Origin: Syntrophus sp. (in: bacteria)
Lineage (GTDB): Bacteria > Desulfobacterota > Syntrophia > Syntrophales > UBA8958
NCBI GenBank assembly: GCA_025355725.1
Contig: JANXZC010000120.1
Coordinates: forward strand, 1-37,380
Reading direction: 5' to 3'
Length of the DNA: 37,380 nt
Part shown: piece after piece, positions 29,765-37,380 of the stretch
Position numbering within the stretch: position 1 is the stretch's first letter
How the letters are laid out: each line of letters opens with the position of its first letter
The notes under the pieces: model-generated
Seen by the model: only the letters and a program-made list of their open reading frames with translations
What the model was told of the DNA's origin: nothing
The model's database searches: none
Position numbers and translations under genes: made by a program

Positions 29765-29770
29765 ATTGTA
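29765..29770 (-). promoter_or_regulatory. possible -10 box of the hybrid kinase pair
   Basis: On the minus strand TACAAT lies 25 bases before the GTG start of the kinase at 29739, five of six matches to consensus. No convincing -35 box is at the right distance, so an activator or alternative may be needed. A 6-1-6 AT palindrome (29793-29805) lies upstream. Confidence 0.3.
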
Positions 29771-29817
29771 CCAGTTTTTTCGTTATAAAGGCATAAATAA
29801 TTTATATCTCCAAGTGG

Positions 29818-31206
29818 TTATGAGAAAGTGAAGCCCTTCTCCAGGAAAAGCCGCAGACATGCATCCACAACGGCCGGATCGTAGAAGACGCCCCTGTTTT
29901 TTTTGATTTCCCCCAGGGCGACGTCAATGCCGAGACCCGGTCGGTAGGGGCGGTGAGAACTCATGGCTTCGACGACGTCGGAGACGGCAATTATCATCGC
30001 CTCCAGCGAGATTTCCTCCCCCTTGAGACCACGGGGATAACCGGCGCCGTCAAGGCGCTCATGGTGCTGATAGACGATCTCGGCAATGGGCCAGGGGAAT
30101 TCCATGTCCTTGAGGATGTCGTAAGCTGCCTGGGGGTGGTTCTTGATAAGGCTGAATTCAATGTTTGTCAGTTTCGTCGGCTTACTGAGGATCTCGGCGG
30201 GAATGGATATCTTGCCGATGTCATGGATAACGGCAGCCAGGCCCAGACCGAGAATCCTGTCGTTATCCAGAGACATTTCCCGGGCGATACGCCGCGCCAG
30301 ACCGGCGACGCGCTGCTGATGTCCCGCCGTATAGGGGTCCCGCATCTCAACGGTCGCGGCCAGGGTTCTGATGGCAGCTCCGATGGTTTTGCGGAGCTTG
30401 TCAAAACTGTCCTGGAGGGCCCCTTCCGCCAACTTGCGGTCGGTAATGTCCTGGAGGGCGCCCTGCAAGCTGATGATCGTTCCGGCGTCGTCCCGGATCG
30501 CCTCCCCGATGATGCGTACCCAGATGCGCCGACCCCGGGCGGTAATAATTTCCATCTCTTCGTCATAAGGGGCGCCCTCCCGGGCGCAGGCGCCATAAAC
30601 TGTTTCGATTTTCTCGCGCCACTCCGGGGTATAGAAGTTAATCTCCTCCTCCAGACGGGGAGAATAACCCGGCGGCATGTCGTGAATGGACGCAACTTCC
30701 TCCGACCAGATTAACCGGTTTTCATGCAGGTTCGCAATCCATCCGCCCAGGCGCGCCATCCGTCCGGCTATCCGGAGCAGGTTTGCGCCTTCGTGCAGGG
30801 CCTCTGTCGCTGCGAGGCGCTCCCGGCGTACCTGTTTCTGTTCTAGGGCGGCGATAACCGCCGGTCCGAGCCGTCGGATGTGTTCCTTGATGACGTAGTC
30901 CCAGGCCCCGGCCTTCATGCAGGCCACCGCAGTTTCCTCGTTCGTGGAGCCGGTCAGGATGATGAAGGGCGTCTCGGGCGCGTGTTGCTGGGCGAGGGCC
31001 AACGCCTTCATGCCGTCGAACCGGGGCAGGCTGTAGTCGGATAGAATAAGGTCGGGAGCAAATGAGGCGAGGGCCGCGATGAACTCTTCCCGCGTCTCGA
31101 CGCGCAGGAATGCGCTCTGGGGAAGCGCCCGTCTTACCTCCCGCTCGCACAGCTCCGCGTCGGTGGGCAAATCTTCGACAATCAAAATACGTATCATATC
31201 GTTCAT
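29818..31206 (-). CDS. REC-PAS-HD-GYP c-di-GMP phosphodiesterase
   Basis: A 462-residue soluble protein: receiver with D57 (SDYSLP) and K107, a PAS domain (about 143-258), and an HD-GYP domain with H296, H328-D329 (IHDIGK), HHERLDGAGYP (381-391) and D410. All key metal residues are kept, so c-di-GMP hydrolysis is expected. The catalytic domain is similar to that of the protein at 21531, on the opposite strand. Its start overlaps the stop of the upstream kinase (ATGA, 31203-31206), which points to that kinase as its phosphodonor. Unlike typical RpfG proteins it has a PAS between receiver and output, so it may take in a second signal. Confidence 0.93.
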   Translation of the reverse strand: MNDMIRILIVEDLPTDAELCEREVRRALPQSAFLRVETREEFIAALASFAPDLILSDYSLPRFDGMKALALAQQHAPETPFIILTGSTNEETAVACMKAGAWDYVIKEHIRRLGPAVIAALEQKQVRRERLAATEALHEGANLLRIAGRMARLGGWIANLHENRLIWSEEVASIHDMPPGYSPRLEEEINFYTPEWREKIETVYGACAREGAPYDEEMEIITARGRRIWVRIIGEAIRDDAGTIISLQGALQDITDRKLAEGALQDSFDKLRKTIGAAIRTLAATVEMRDPYTAGHQQRVAGLARRIAREMSLDNDRILGLGLAAVIHDIGKISIPAEILSKPTKLTNIEFSLIKNHPQAAYDILKDMEFPWPIAEIVYQHHERLDGAGYPRGLKGEEISLEAMIIAVSDVVEAMSSHRPYRPGLGIDVALGEIKKNRGVFYDPAVVDACLRLFLEKGFTFS

Positions 31207-32831
31207 GCTAATATCATATCTGTTTTGCCAAGGGTAAAAAACAACGCCGCCCCTTTTCCGACTTCCCCCTCCGCCCAGATTTGGCCGCCATGACGGTGGA
31301 TGATCCGCTGGGCGAAGGCCAGGCCTGCTCCCAGGCCTTCGAATTCCCCCGGGGTGTGGAGGCTGTGGAACACGCGAAAAAGCTTGCCAGCGTAAGCCAT
31401 ATCAAAGCCTGCGCCGTTGTCCCGGACAAAGTAAGCTGTCTCGGCTTTCGGATCGGGGGTTGGGTATGACGGATGTTCCACCGCACCATCGAACCCATGC
31501 CCTCCTGCTGCTGGCTGTCTGCCACCCTCCATAAGGCAGCCCACCTCGATCACGGCCTGCTCCTTTTTCGCGGAGAACTTGACCGCATTGCTGATCAAGT
31601 TTTCCCAAACCTGCCGGATCAGCACGAGGTCGCCCTGGGCCGGGGGCAGGGTGCCGACGTGAAAATTGATGCGCTTCCGTTCCTCATGGGACGTCAGTGC
31701 GAAGAAGATCGAGTTTGCCAGGGTAGCCATGTCGATGGACGAACGCTGCAGCTCGGTCCGGCCGATCCGGGAGAAGGCGAGGAGGCTGTCGATAAGCTTT
31801 CCCATGGTCCGGCCGTTCATGCTGATGACGGTGCAGAGACGCCTGCCTTCTGCTTCGATACGGGACCCGAAGTCCTCCAGCAGGATCCGTGCGTATCCTT
31901 CCACGGCCCGCAGTGGCGATCGCAGGTCGTGAGAAACGGAATAGGTAAATGCCTCCAATTCCTTGTTTGACGCCTCCAACTGAGCGGTCCGCTCGCGGAC
32001 TCGCTGTTCCAGCTCGGCGTTGAGCGTCCGGATCCTCTCCTCAGCCCGCTTGCGCTCGACGATTTCCCCGTTCAGATTTTCTATGGAAGTATAGGATTCC
32101 TTCAGGCTGGCGGCCATTTGATTACTTTCCCCGGCCAGCTCCGCCAGTTCATCGTCCCCTTCCACGGCGATGCGGTAATCCAGGTTGCCGCCGCCGATGA
32201 TTTGCACCCCCTTATGAAGGGCCCTCAGGCGCTTCGCGGCGATTCTTCCCGTCAGGAATGAATTGACGACGATGGCCATGCCGCCGCCCAGGACGAGAAT
32301 GATGATCAGAAGGCCCCCTCTGTTCTGCGCCGTCCGCAAGGCCTTTCCCGATGACTCAACCAGCTCGCTGATATTGTCCTGTAGGGCATAGGACTTCAGA
32401 AAGGTTTGGGTGATCAACTGCGAGTCCCCATCATCAATAGCAAGTTTCTTGCCTGTGGCGCCTTCCGCCCGCCCCTGCCTCGCTACTATCCTGGCGAACA
32501 GGGATAAGGTTGCCTCGAAGTTCTGCTGCGCCTCCTCCAGGACGGCCCGGTCCGCATCGCCCGTAAAATGCCCCTTTGCCGATTCCAGGAGTCCCCGCAT
32601 GGTTCCGGACTTGGTCTGCCATTGCAGCCGTGCCCTTTCTTCCCGACGGAGGAGATAATCGTCGCGCAGCAAGATCCGCTCCGCGGCGACTCTGCCCATT
32701 ATATTTGCCAGATTTACATTCCGTTCCACTCTGCTGATCTCCCGGAAGGTCCATGTCAGGGAAAGGGCCATGAGGACGACCACGCCCAGGGCAAACCAGG
32801 TGCTGAGTTCCAGCCTTGTCCTGATCTTCAT
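31203..32831 (-). CDS. membrane sensor histidine kinase (periplasmic helical sensor-HAMP-HisKA-HATPase)
   Basis: A 542-residue kinase. Helices at about 12-29 and 172-192 flank a mostly helical periplasmic region (about 30-170) of four-helix-bundle type. HAMP (about 193-245), a coiled coil, HisKA with H301 (YSVSHDLRSPLRAVEGYA) and HATPase (NLISNAVKF, DNGAGFDM, a GLGAGLA box) follow. The kinase core is like that of phytochrome Cph1. A variable insert of about 35 residues lies just before the DNGAGF box. The frame is open upstream, but ATG 32831 with AGGAGAG is clearly the start. It lies 11 bases after the solute-binding protein gene and is a close paralogue of the kinase at 33900. Confidence 0.92.
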   Translation of the reverse strand: MKIRTRLELSTWFALGVVVLMALSLTWTFREISRVERNVNLANIMGRVAAERILLRDDYLLRREERARLQWQTKSGTMRGLLESAKGHFTGDADRAVLEEAQQNFEATLSLFARIVARQGRAEGATGKKLAIDDGDSQLITQTFLKSYALQDNISELVESSGKALRTAQNRGGLLIIILVLGGGMAIVVNSFLTGRIAAKRLRALHKGVQIIGGGNLDYRIAVEGDDELAELAGESNQMAASLKESYTSIENLNGEIVERKRAEERIRTLNAELEQRVRERTAQLEASNKELEAFTYSVSHDLRSPLRAVEGYARILLEDFGSRIEAEGRRLCTVISMNGRTMGKLIDSLLAFSRIGRTELQRSSIDMATLANSIFFALTSHEERKRINFHVGTLPPAQGDLVLIRQVWENLISNAVKFSAKKEQAVIEVGCLMEGGRQPAAGGHGFDGAVEHPSYPTPDPKAETAYFVRDNGAGFDMAYAGKLFRVFHSLHTPGEFEGLGAGLAFAQRIIHRHGGQIWAEGEVGKGAALFFTLGKTDMILA

Positions 32832-32842
32832 AATATTCTCTC

Positions 32843-33865
32843 CTACCGGATGATCCGAACCGCCTCGGGCTTGACGGCCTGGAGACCGTCCACATAGATG
32901 AAATCGAGATAGTTGGGCATGTCCTTGCCCGACGTCAACAGGTTTTTCATGGCCCACCGCGTCTGGTCCTCGAGATTCACGAGGAGGGACTGGTCCAGGG
33001 TCACCCGGAAAGTGAAAATACCCCAGGTCTCATCAAGAAAAGTCTTGTCTGCCTTGATGAAATCGGCCACCAGACGACGTGATGTCTCGGGATACTGTTT
33101 TACAAAGTTCTCGGCCTTGATCAGGGCCCGGAGGACTTTCTTGATTACCTCCGGGTGCTTTTTGACGAAATCCTGCGCCATGGCAACGCAGAAGTTCTCT
33201 GTATAAACCGTCTCATCGAAAAAAATCCGTCCTTTATCTCCTAATGCCTTTTGCAGTTGTAACAGCGTTGGATTCCATGTGGAAACGGCATCCACCCTTC
33301 CCGAGGCGAGGGCGGCGGCCATCTCATCGGGTTTCAAGTCGATGATCGTGACCTGTTTCCTTTCTATGCCATGGACCAGGAAGAACGAATTCGCAAAGAA
33401 ATCACCCGTTGTGCCAACGGTAAGACCGATTTTTTTCCCCTTGAGGTCCGAGGGTTTCATAATGCCCCGGTCCTGCCGGACGATAATCGCTTCATTCCTG
33501 TTTGCCGTCTGGATCGTGGCAAGAACAAAGATCTTCTTGCCACCCATGACGGCAAATACTAAGGGGGTGTCTCCCACGGTCGCCAGGTCCGCTTTGCCGT
33601 TAATCACCGACGCGAGCGCCGGCTTCCCGAAGGCATGGGGCTGCGGCGTTGCATCCAGTCCCTCCTCCTTAAAATAACCCTTCGCAAAGGCTATATACAT
33701 GAGCATGGCGTTGGACGCAGTTGAATACGCAATGGTGATCTTCTCCGGCGGGCCGGTCTGTTGCGGTGGCGGCTCTTGCCGGCAGGCGTTTCCGGTCAGA
33801 ATGACGATCGCCAGCAGGGCGAGGCTCAGGGATGCAAATCGAAACGGCGTTTTTGTGCGACTCAT
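32843..33865 (-). CDS. orphan periplasmic solute-binding lipoprotein (SsuA/TauA/NMT1-like)
   Basis: A 340-residue substrate-binding protein. A hydrophobic signal (about residues 10-26) is followed by C28, a possible lipidation site although its preceding residues are not ideal. The mature part has the NMT1/SsuA-like pattern: ITIAYSTASNA strand, AKGYFKEEGL, GKADLATVGDTP, a DLKGKKIGLTVGT hinge and SGRVDAVSTWNPTLLQLQ. Such proteins bind sulfonates, nitrate, taurine or pyrimidine precursors for ABC import, but no permease or ATPase is nearby. It sits between two paralogous sensor kinases in the same operon, so it may feed ligand information to them. AGGTGA precedes the ATG. Confidence 0.9.
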   Translation of the reverse strand: MSRTKTPFRFASLSLALLAIVILTGNACRQEPPPQQTGPPEKITIAYSTASNAMLMYIAFAKGYFKEEGLDATPQPHAFGKPALASVINGKADLATVGDTPLVFAVMGGKKIFVLATIQTANRNEAIIVRQDRGIMKPSDLKGKKIGLTVGTTGDFFANSFFLVHGIERKQVTIIDLKPDEMAAALASGRVDAVSTWNPTLLQLQKALGDKGRIFFDETVYTENFCVAMAQDFVKKHPEVIKKVLRALIKAENFVKQYPETSRRLVADFIKADKTFLDETWGIFTFRVTLDQSLLVNLEDQTRWAMKNLLTSGKDMPNYLDFIYVDGLQAVKPEAVRIIR

Positions 33866-33899
33866 AGGGTCACCTCCACAACTTCCAAATGGTTCAAGG

Positions 33900-36254
33900 C
33901 TACGCCTTCTCGTCTAAGGTAAAATGGAATATCGCCCCTTTGCCCGGCTCCCCCTCCGCCCAGATTCGGCCGCCGTGGCGCTGGACGATCCGCTGGACGA
34001 TGGCCAAGCCCACACCCGTCCCCTCATACTCCTTCGCGCTATGGAGACGCTGGAAAACGGCGAAAAGTTTGCCCACGTAGGCCATGTCGAAACCGGCGCC
34101 GTTGTCCCGGATGAAGTACACTACCGCTGGTTTTCCTTTTATGATTTCCGATGAAACGGAGGTAGCCATTGTTGTGGGGGGCGTCACGGCGCAACCCACC
34201 TCGATGACGGCCCGCTCCTTTTTCGCGGAGAACTTGACGGCGTTGCCGAGGAGGTTCATCCAGACCTGCCGGAGGAGCGTCGGGTCACCGATGGCTCGAG
34301 GCAGGGGGGCGACGTGAAAATCGATCCGCTCCCGTTCCTCCGGGGTCGTCAGTTCAAAGAAGATGGAATTCGCCAGGGTCGCCATGTCCACAGACACAGG
34401 ATTTATCTCTGCCCGGCCCGTCCGGGAGAAGGCCAGTAGATCGTCTATGAGCTTGCCCATCCTCCGGGCGTTGTTGGTGATAACCTCGCAGACCCGTCTT
34501 CCTTCGTCATCCAGACGGACGGCATGGTCTTCGATGAGAATCTGTGCATAACCGTCCACAGCCCTAAGCGGTGCCTTGAGGTCATGGGAGATGGAGTAGG
34601 CAAAGGCCTCCAGCTCCTTGTTGGCAATTTCCAGTTGGGCGGTCCGCTCCACCACCCGCTGTTCGAGTTCGGCGTTGAGCTTTCGGATCTCTTCCTCCAC
34701 CCGTTTGCTCTCGGTGACGTTAATTGCGATGCCGATGAATTGCTCAGGGGGCTCCGTGGGGATGAGATTCACGAGTTTGCCTCTGGTGAAGACCCAGCTC
34801 CATGTCCCTGCTTTGTTACGGATACGATGCTCGCTCTCGTAAAAAGGGCTATCGCCCCGTAAATATGCCTTGGCTTTGGGCATCCATACCGGTATGTCTT
34901 CCGGGTGGTGGTATGATAACCATTCCGGCAGCGTATTTGGCAGTTCCCCCGGCGTATAGCCCAGCATTGTATGGAACCGATCATCTAAGCGGACCTCGTC
35001 GTCCTTGAGATCCCATTCCCATATTCCTGCATTGCCCACTTCCAGTGCCAAAGAAAGCCGTTCATTTGTCTCCCTTAGCGCCGCTTCCGCCCGGATACGT
35101 TCCGTAATATCGGTAAGTATCCCCATCCTGCCGATGATCCGGCCCTCGGCATTCGTGATCGGGGCGATGGAGATATCCACAGCGACCAGGGAACCATCCT
35201 TCTTCCGGCGGTGCGACCGTTCGATGAAAGCAGTCTCCTTTCCGTCGACGATTGCCCGGATCTTCTCGAACTCGTCCTTTTTGTCGTCCGGGAGAATTGG
35301 CAGGGGATGCCCGATGACTTCCTGCTGCGGCCAACCGAACAGCCGCTCGGCCGCCGGATTCCAGACGGTAACGATGTCGTCGTGATCGACGGCAATGATG
35401 GTCAGGGGAGAGGAATTTATCGTCATTTCCAGCAACCGGGCCGTTTCCCGTAGAATTATTTCTACTTGCCGGCGCTCGGTGATTTCCCGGTTCAGGATTT
35501 CTATGGAAGTATGGGATTCTTTCAGACTAACGGCCATTTGATTGCTCTCACCGGCCAGATCCGCCAGCTCGTCGTCCCCTTCCACGGCGATGCGATAATC
35601 CAGGTTGCCGCCGCCGATAATCATGACGCCCTTGTGAAGGGTCGTCAGGCGCTTTTCAACTATTCTTCTCGTCAGGAATGAATTTGTGACGATAGCCATG
35701 CCGCCGCCCAAGACGAAGAAGATGATGACCAGAACGACCCCTCTGTTCCGCGCTGCTCGCGACGCCTTTTCCGCCGATTCATACAGTTCATCGATATTGT
35801 GCTGAAAGGCGTGAGTCTTCAAAAAGATCTGGCCGATCAGCCGCGACTCTCTTTCATCAAAGGCAGGTTTCTTGCCTGCGGTGCCTTCCTCCGGCCCCGG
35901 CCTCGCTATTATCGTTGAGAATAGGGAGAAGGTTGCCTCGAAGTTCTGCCGCGCCTCCTGCAGGACGGCCCGGTCCGCAGCGCCTGTAAAAATCTCCTTT
36001 GCCGATTCCAGGAGCCTCCGCATGGTTTCGGATTTGGCCTGCCATTGCATCCGCGCCTGTTTTCCTCGCAGGAGAAGATAATCGTCGCGTAACAAGATCT
36101 TCTCGAAGGCGACTTTCCTCATTTCACTTGCCATATTTTCATTCCGGTCCATCCTGCTGACTTCCCGGAAGGTCCAGGTCAGGGAAAGCATCATGAGGGC
36201 GATCACGCCCATAGCGAACCAGGTATTTAGTTTCAGCCTTGTCCTGATTTTCAT
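33900..36254 (-). CDS. membrane sensor histidine kinase with two PAS domains (Cph1-type core)
   Basis: A 784-residue paralogue of the kinase at 31203. The N-terminal region (membrane helix 12-29, helical periplasmic part, second helix about 172-192, HAMP to about 250) and the kinase core are very similar between the two. Here two PAS domains (about 270-390 and 397-520) are inserted between HAMP and HisKA. H557 (YSISHDLKAPLRAVDGYA), NLLGNAVKF, DNGAGFDM and GTGVGLA are intact. The core resembles Cph1-type kinases, and the receiver encoded just upstream is of the matching Rcp1 type. ATG 36254 follows GGGGAAAAGG and aligns with the paralogue's start; ATG 36272, in a TAATG overlap with the upstream stop, is possible. 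Confidence 0.92.
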   Translation of the reverse strand: MKIRTRLKLNTWFAMGVIALMMLSLTWTFREVSRMDRNENMASEMRKVAFEKILLRDDYLLLRGKQARMQWQAKSETMRRLLESAKEIFTGAADRAVLQEARQNFEATFSLFSTIIARPGPEEGTAGKKPAFDERESRLIGQIFLKTHAFQHNIDELYESAEKASRAARNRGVVLVIIFFVLGGGMAIVTNSFLTRRIVEKRLTTLHKGVMIIGGGNLDYRIAVEGDDELADLAGESNQMAVSLKESHTSIEILNREITERRQVEIILRETARLLEMTINSSPLTIIAVDHDDIVTVWNPAAERLFGWPQQEVIGHPLPILPDDKKDEFEKIRAIVDGKETAFIERSHRRKKDGSLVAVDISIAPITNAEGRIIGRMGILTDITERIRAEAALRETNERLSLALEVGNAGIWEWDLKDDEVRLDDRFHTMLGYTPGELPNTLPEWLSYHHPEDIPVWMPKAKAYLRGDSPFYESEHRIRNKAGTWSWVFTRGKLVNLIPTEPPEQFIGIAINVTESKRVEEEIRKLNAELEQRVVERTAQLEIANKELEAFAYSISHDLKAPLRAVDGYAQILIEDHAVRLDDEGRRVCEVITNNARRMGKLIDDLLAFSRTGRAEINPVSVDMATLANSIFFELTTPEERERIDFHVAPLPRAIGDPTLLRQVWMNLLGNAVKFSAKKERAVIEVGCAVTPPTTMATSVSSEIIKGKPAVVYFIRDNGAGFDMAYVGKLFAVFQRLHSAKEYEGTGVGLAIVQRIVQRHGGRIWAEGEPGKGAIFHFTLDEKA

Positions 36255-36271
36255 ACCTTTTCCCCAATTCA

Positions 36272-36724
36272 TTATTTACCCGGCAACTGATTTACCAGGA
36301 GCCAATAAAGCCCCAGGTTGCTCATGACCTCCAGAAAGGCGTCGAACCCCACCGGCTTTACCACATAGCTGTTGGCGCCCAGGGCATAGGCCGCCTGGAT
36401 GTCCGGGTTCTCCCGCGAGGAGGACACGACCACCACCGGGATGGCTCGGGTCCGCTCGTCCAACTTGATCGCCTTAAGGACCTCCAGGCCGTCCATCTTC
36501 GGAAGCTTTAGATCCAGAAAGACCACCTTCGGAGGCCTTGAAAAATCCCGTCCCCCATGGGCGCCGCGACAGAAGATTAAGTCCAGGGCCTCCGCCCCGT
36601 CCTCCACCACATGCAAAGTATTGGTGATGTTGCTCCTCCGAAGCGCTCGGATCGCCAGCTCCGCGTCTTGCGGATTGTCCTCTATGAGCAGGATGTCAAT
36701 GACTGTATCATTTTCCATGTTCAT
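36272..36724 (-). CDS. stand-alone receiver, Rcp1-like
   Basis: A 150-residue receiver with acidic pocket E15-D16, phosphoacceptor D71 (FLDLKLPKMDG), the SSS switch (101-103) and K123 (VVKP). A longer loop before the phosphoacceptor strand and the LDLKLP stretch are typical of Rcp1-like partners of phytochrome-type kinases. It has no output domain. Its stop overlaps the possible first start of the kinase gene at 33900 (TAATG), so the two are likely a cognate pair. Confidence 0.93.
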   Translation of the reverse strand: MNMENDTVIDILLIEDNPQDAELAIRALRRSNITNTLHVVEDGAEALDLIFCRGAHGGRDFSRPPKVVFLDLKLPKMDGLEVLKAIKLDERTRAIPVVVVSSSRENPDIQAAYALGANSYVVKPVGFDAFLEVMSNLGLYWLLVNQLPGK

Positions 36725-36794
36725 TGCCTTCGTTTATGTCGATATTGTCTGTGCTTCTATGCCGTTACGTATACGCGACGAAACAGCTACCGGA

Positions 36795-37380
36795 TCAAAA
36801 CCCCTTGGAGCGGTCAAGCTCTCTCCTCACCGCCAGTCCCAGCTTCTCTTTGATATAGGGCTTTCTCACATAGGCCCCCGCGCCGAGGCCGCGGGCGGCA
36901 CGCACCCGATCGGACTCCGAAAAACCGCTGACGATAATCGCCTGCTGTTGCGGACGGATCGCCAGAACTCCCCGGTAGGTGTCCAGTCCGTCCATGCCGG
37001 GGTCCATGATCATGTCCAGGATCATGAGATCCACCTTGCGCGATCTAATATAAGCCACCGCTTCTTCACCACTCGAAACGATCGCTACATTGTAATTCAG
37101 AGTCATTAGCATACTGGCCGCCAGCTCACGCTGTTCTTTTACATCATCCACTACCAGAATTGCTTCGCCTTTTCCCGTGTATTCGGAAATGGGCACGGCA
37201 ACACCATCAGCAGTGGTTTCTTCCCTCGTCACGGGAAAATAAAGGGTAAAGGTGCTTCCCTTTCCGGCTTCAGTCTCCACGTTTATGTAGCCATGATGAT
37301 CCTTTACAGTACCCCAGACCACTGCCAGCCCCAGTCCCGTGCCGCTTCTCCCCATGACCTTCTTCGTATAAAACGGCTCA
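36795..37380 (-). CDS. hybrid histidine kinase, C-terminal part only (HATPase-REC)
   Basis: The gene is cut by the right edge; codons continue from an EPFYTKK stretch into GTGLGLAVVWG, which is the end of a HATPase domain with its ATP-lid motifs. After a linker of about 25 residues a receiver follows (acidic pocket VVDD, phosphoacceptor in LMILDMIMDPGMDG, Lys in YVRKP). The HisKA part and sensor lie outside the window. It is upstream of, and codirectional with, the Rcp1-like receiver with a 70-base gap, so it may begin or belong to the same operon. Confidence 0.88.
   Translation of the reverse strand, partial: EPFYTKKVMGRSGTGLGLAVVWGTVKDHHGYINVETEAGKGSTFTLYFPVTREETTADGVAVPISEYTGKGEAILVVDDVKEQRELAASMLMTLNYNVAIVSSGEEAVAYIRSRKVDLMILDMIMDPGMDGLDTYRGVLAIRPQQQAIIVSGFSESDRVRAARGLGAGAYVRKPYIKEKLGLAVRRELDRSKGF

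Noticed and set aside
32832-32957. N-terminal extension of the kinase at 31203
   Set aside because: It is a shadow of the upstream binding-protein gene; the paralogue begins at the equivalent MKIRTRL, and AGGAGAG precedes that ATG.

Overview
The window looks like chromosomal DNA of an anaerobic, cytochrome-rich deltaproteobacterium (Desulfobacterota, Syntrophales/Geobacter-like). The assignment is by inference from multiheme c-type cytochromes next to a System II (ResB/ResC) maturation pair, a CbcL-like cytochrome b/c fusion, a NodIJ-like ABC-2 exporter, and a very dense cluster of multi-PAS two-component proteins. No phage, integrase, transposase or CRISPR array was seen. Both ends of the window cut through genes.

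Region 1 (1-8016, + strand) is a respiratory and cytochrome-maturation operon. It holds the 3' end of a multiheme cytochrome, an octaheme cytochrome, a periplasmic double-rhodanese protein without catalytic cysteines, a nonaheme-c/b-type membrane cytochrome of CbcL architecture, ResB, ResC and a chagasin-type inhibitor. Several of these genes overlap by ATGA. At least 21 c-type heme sites are encoded next to the machinery that attaches such hemes. A 126-bp palindromic repeat sits directly after the octaheme gene.

Region 2 (8006-15882) is mostly housekeeping. It contains RNase D (-), an aminotransferase (+) with a clear terminator, a second palindromic repeat, an ABC-2 exporter pair (-), a beta-CASP metallo-beta-lactamase RNA-processing protein (+), a TonB-like protein (-), TadA (+), two serine tRNAs (anticodons CGA and GGA), a terminator and a small zincin-like metalloprotease (-).

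Region 3 (about 16.0-37.4 kb) is a signalling island. A + strand operon, behind a consensus sigma70 promoter, encodes a soluble seven-PAS histidine kinase, a stand-alone receiver, a receiver-kinase fusion and a receiver-HD-GYP phosphodiesterase. Facing it on the - strand are a degenerate GGDEF protein, two tandem hybrid kinases with different sensors but the same relay (HisKA-HATPase-REC-REC), a REC-PAS-HD-GYP protein, two paralogous HAMP kinases bracketing an orphan periplasmic solute-binding lipoprotein, an Rcp1-like receiver, and the end of another hybrid kinase. No DNA-binding output domain is seen in the island. Its visible outputs are phosphotransfer and c-di-GMP turnover, with two intact HD-GYP domains and one GGDEF domain that is probably inactive. 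The most interesting unit is the orphan solute-binding protein between duplicated kinases, which may be a ligand-sensing phosphorelay rather than a transporter.
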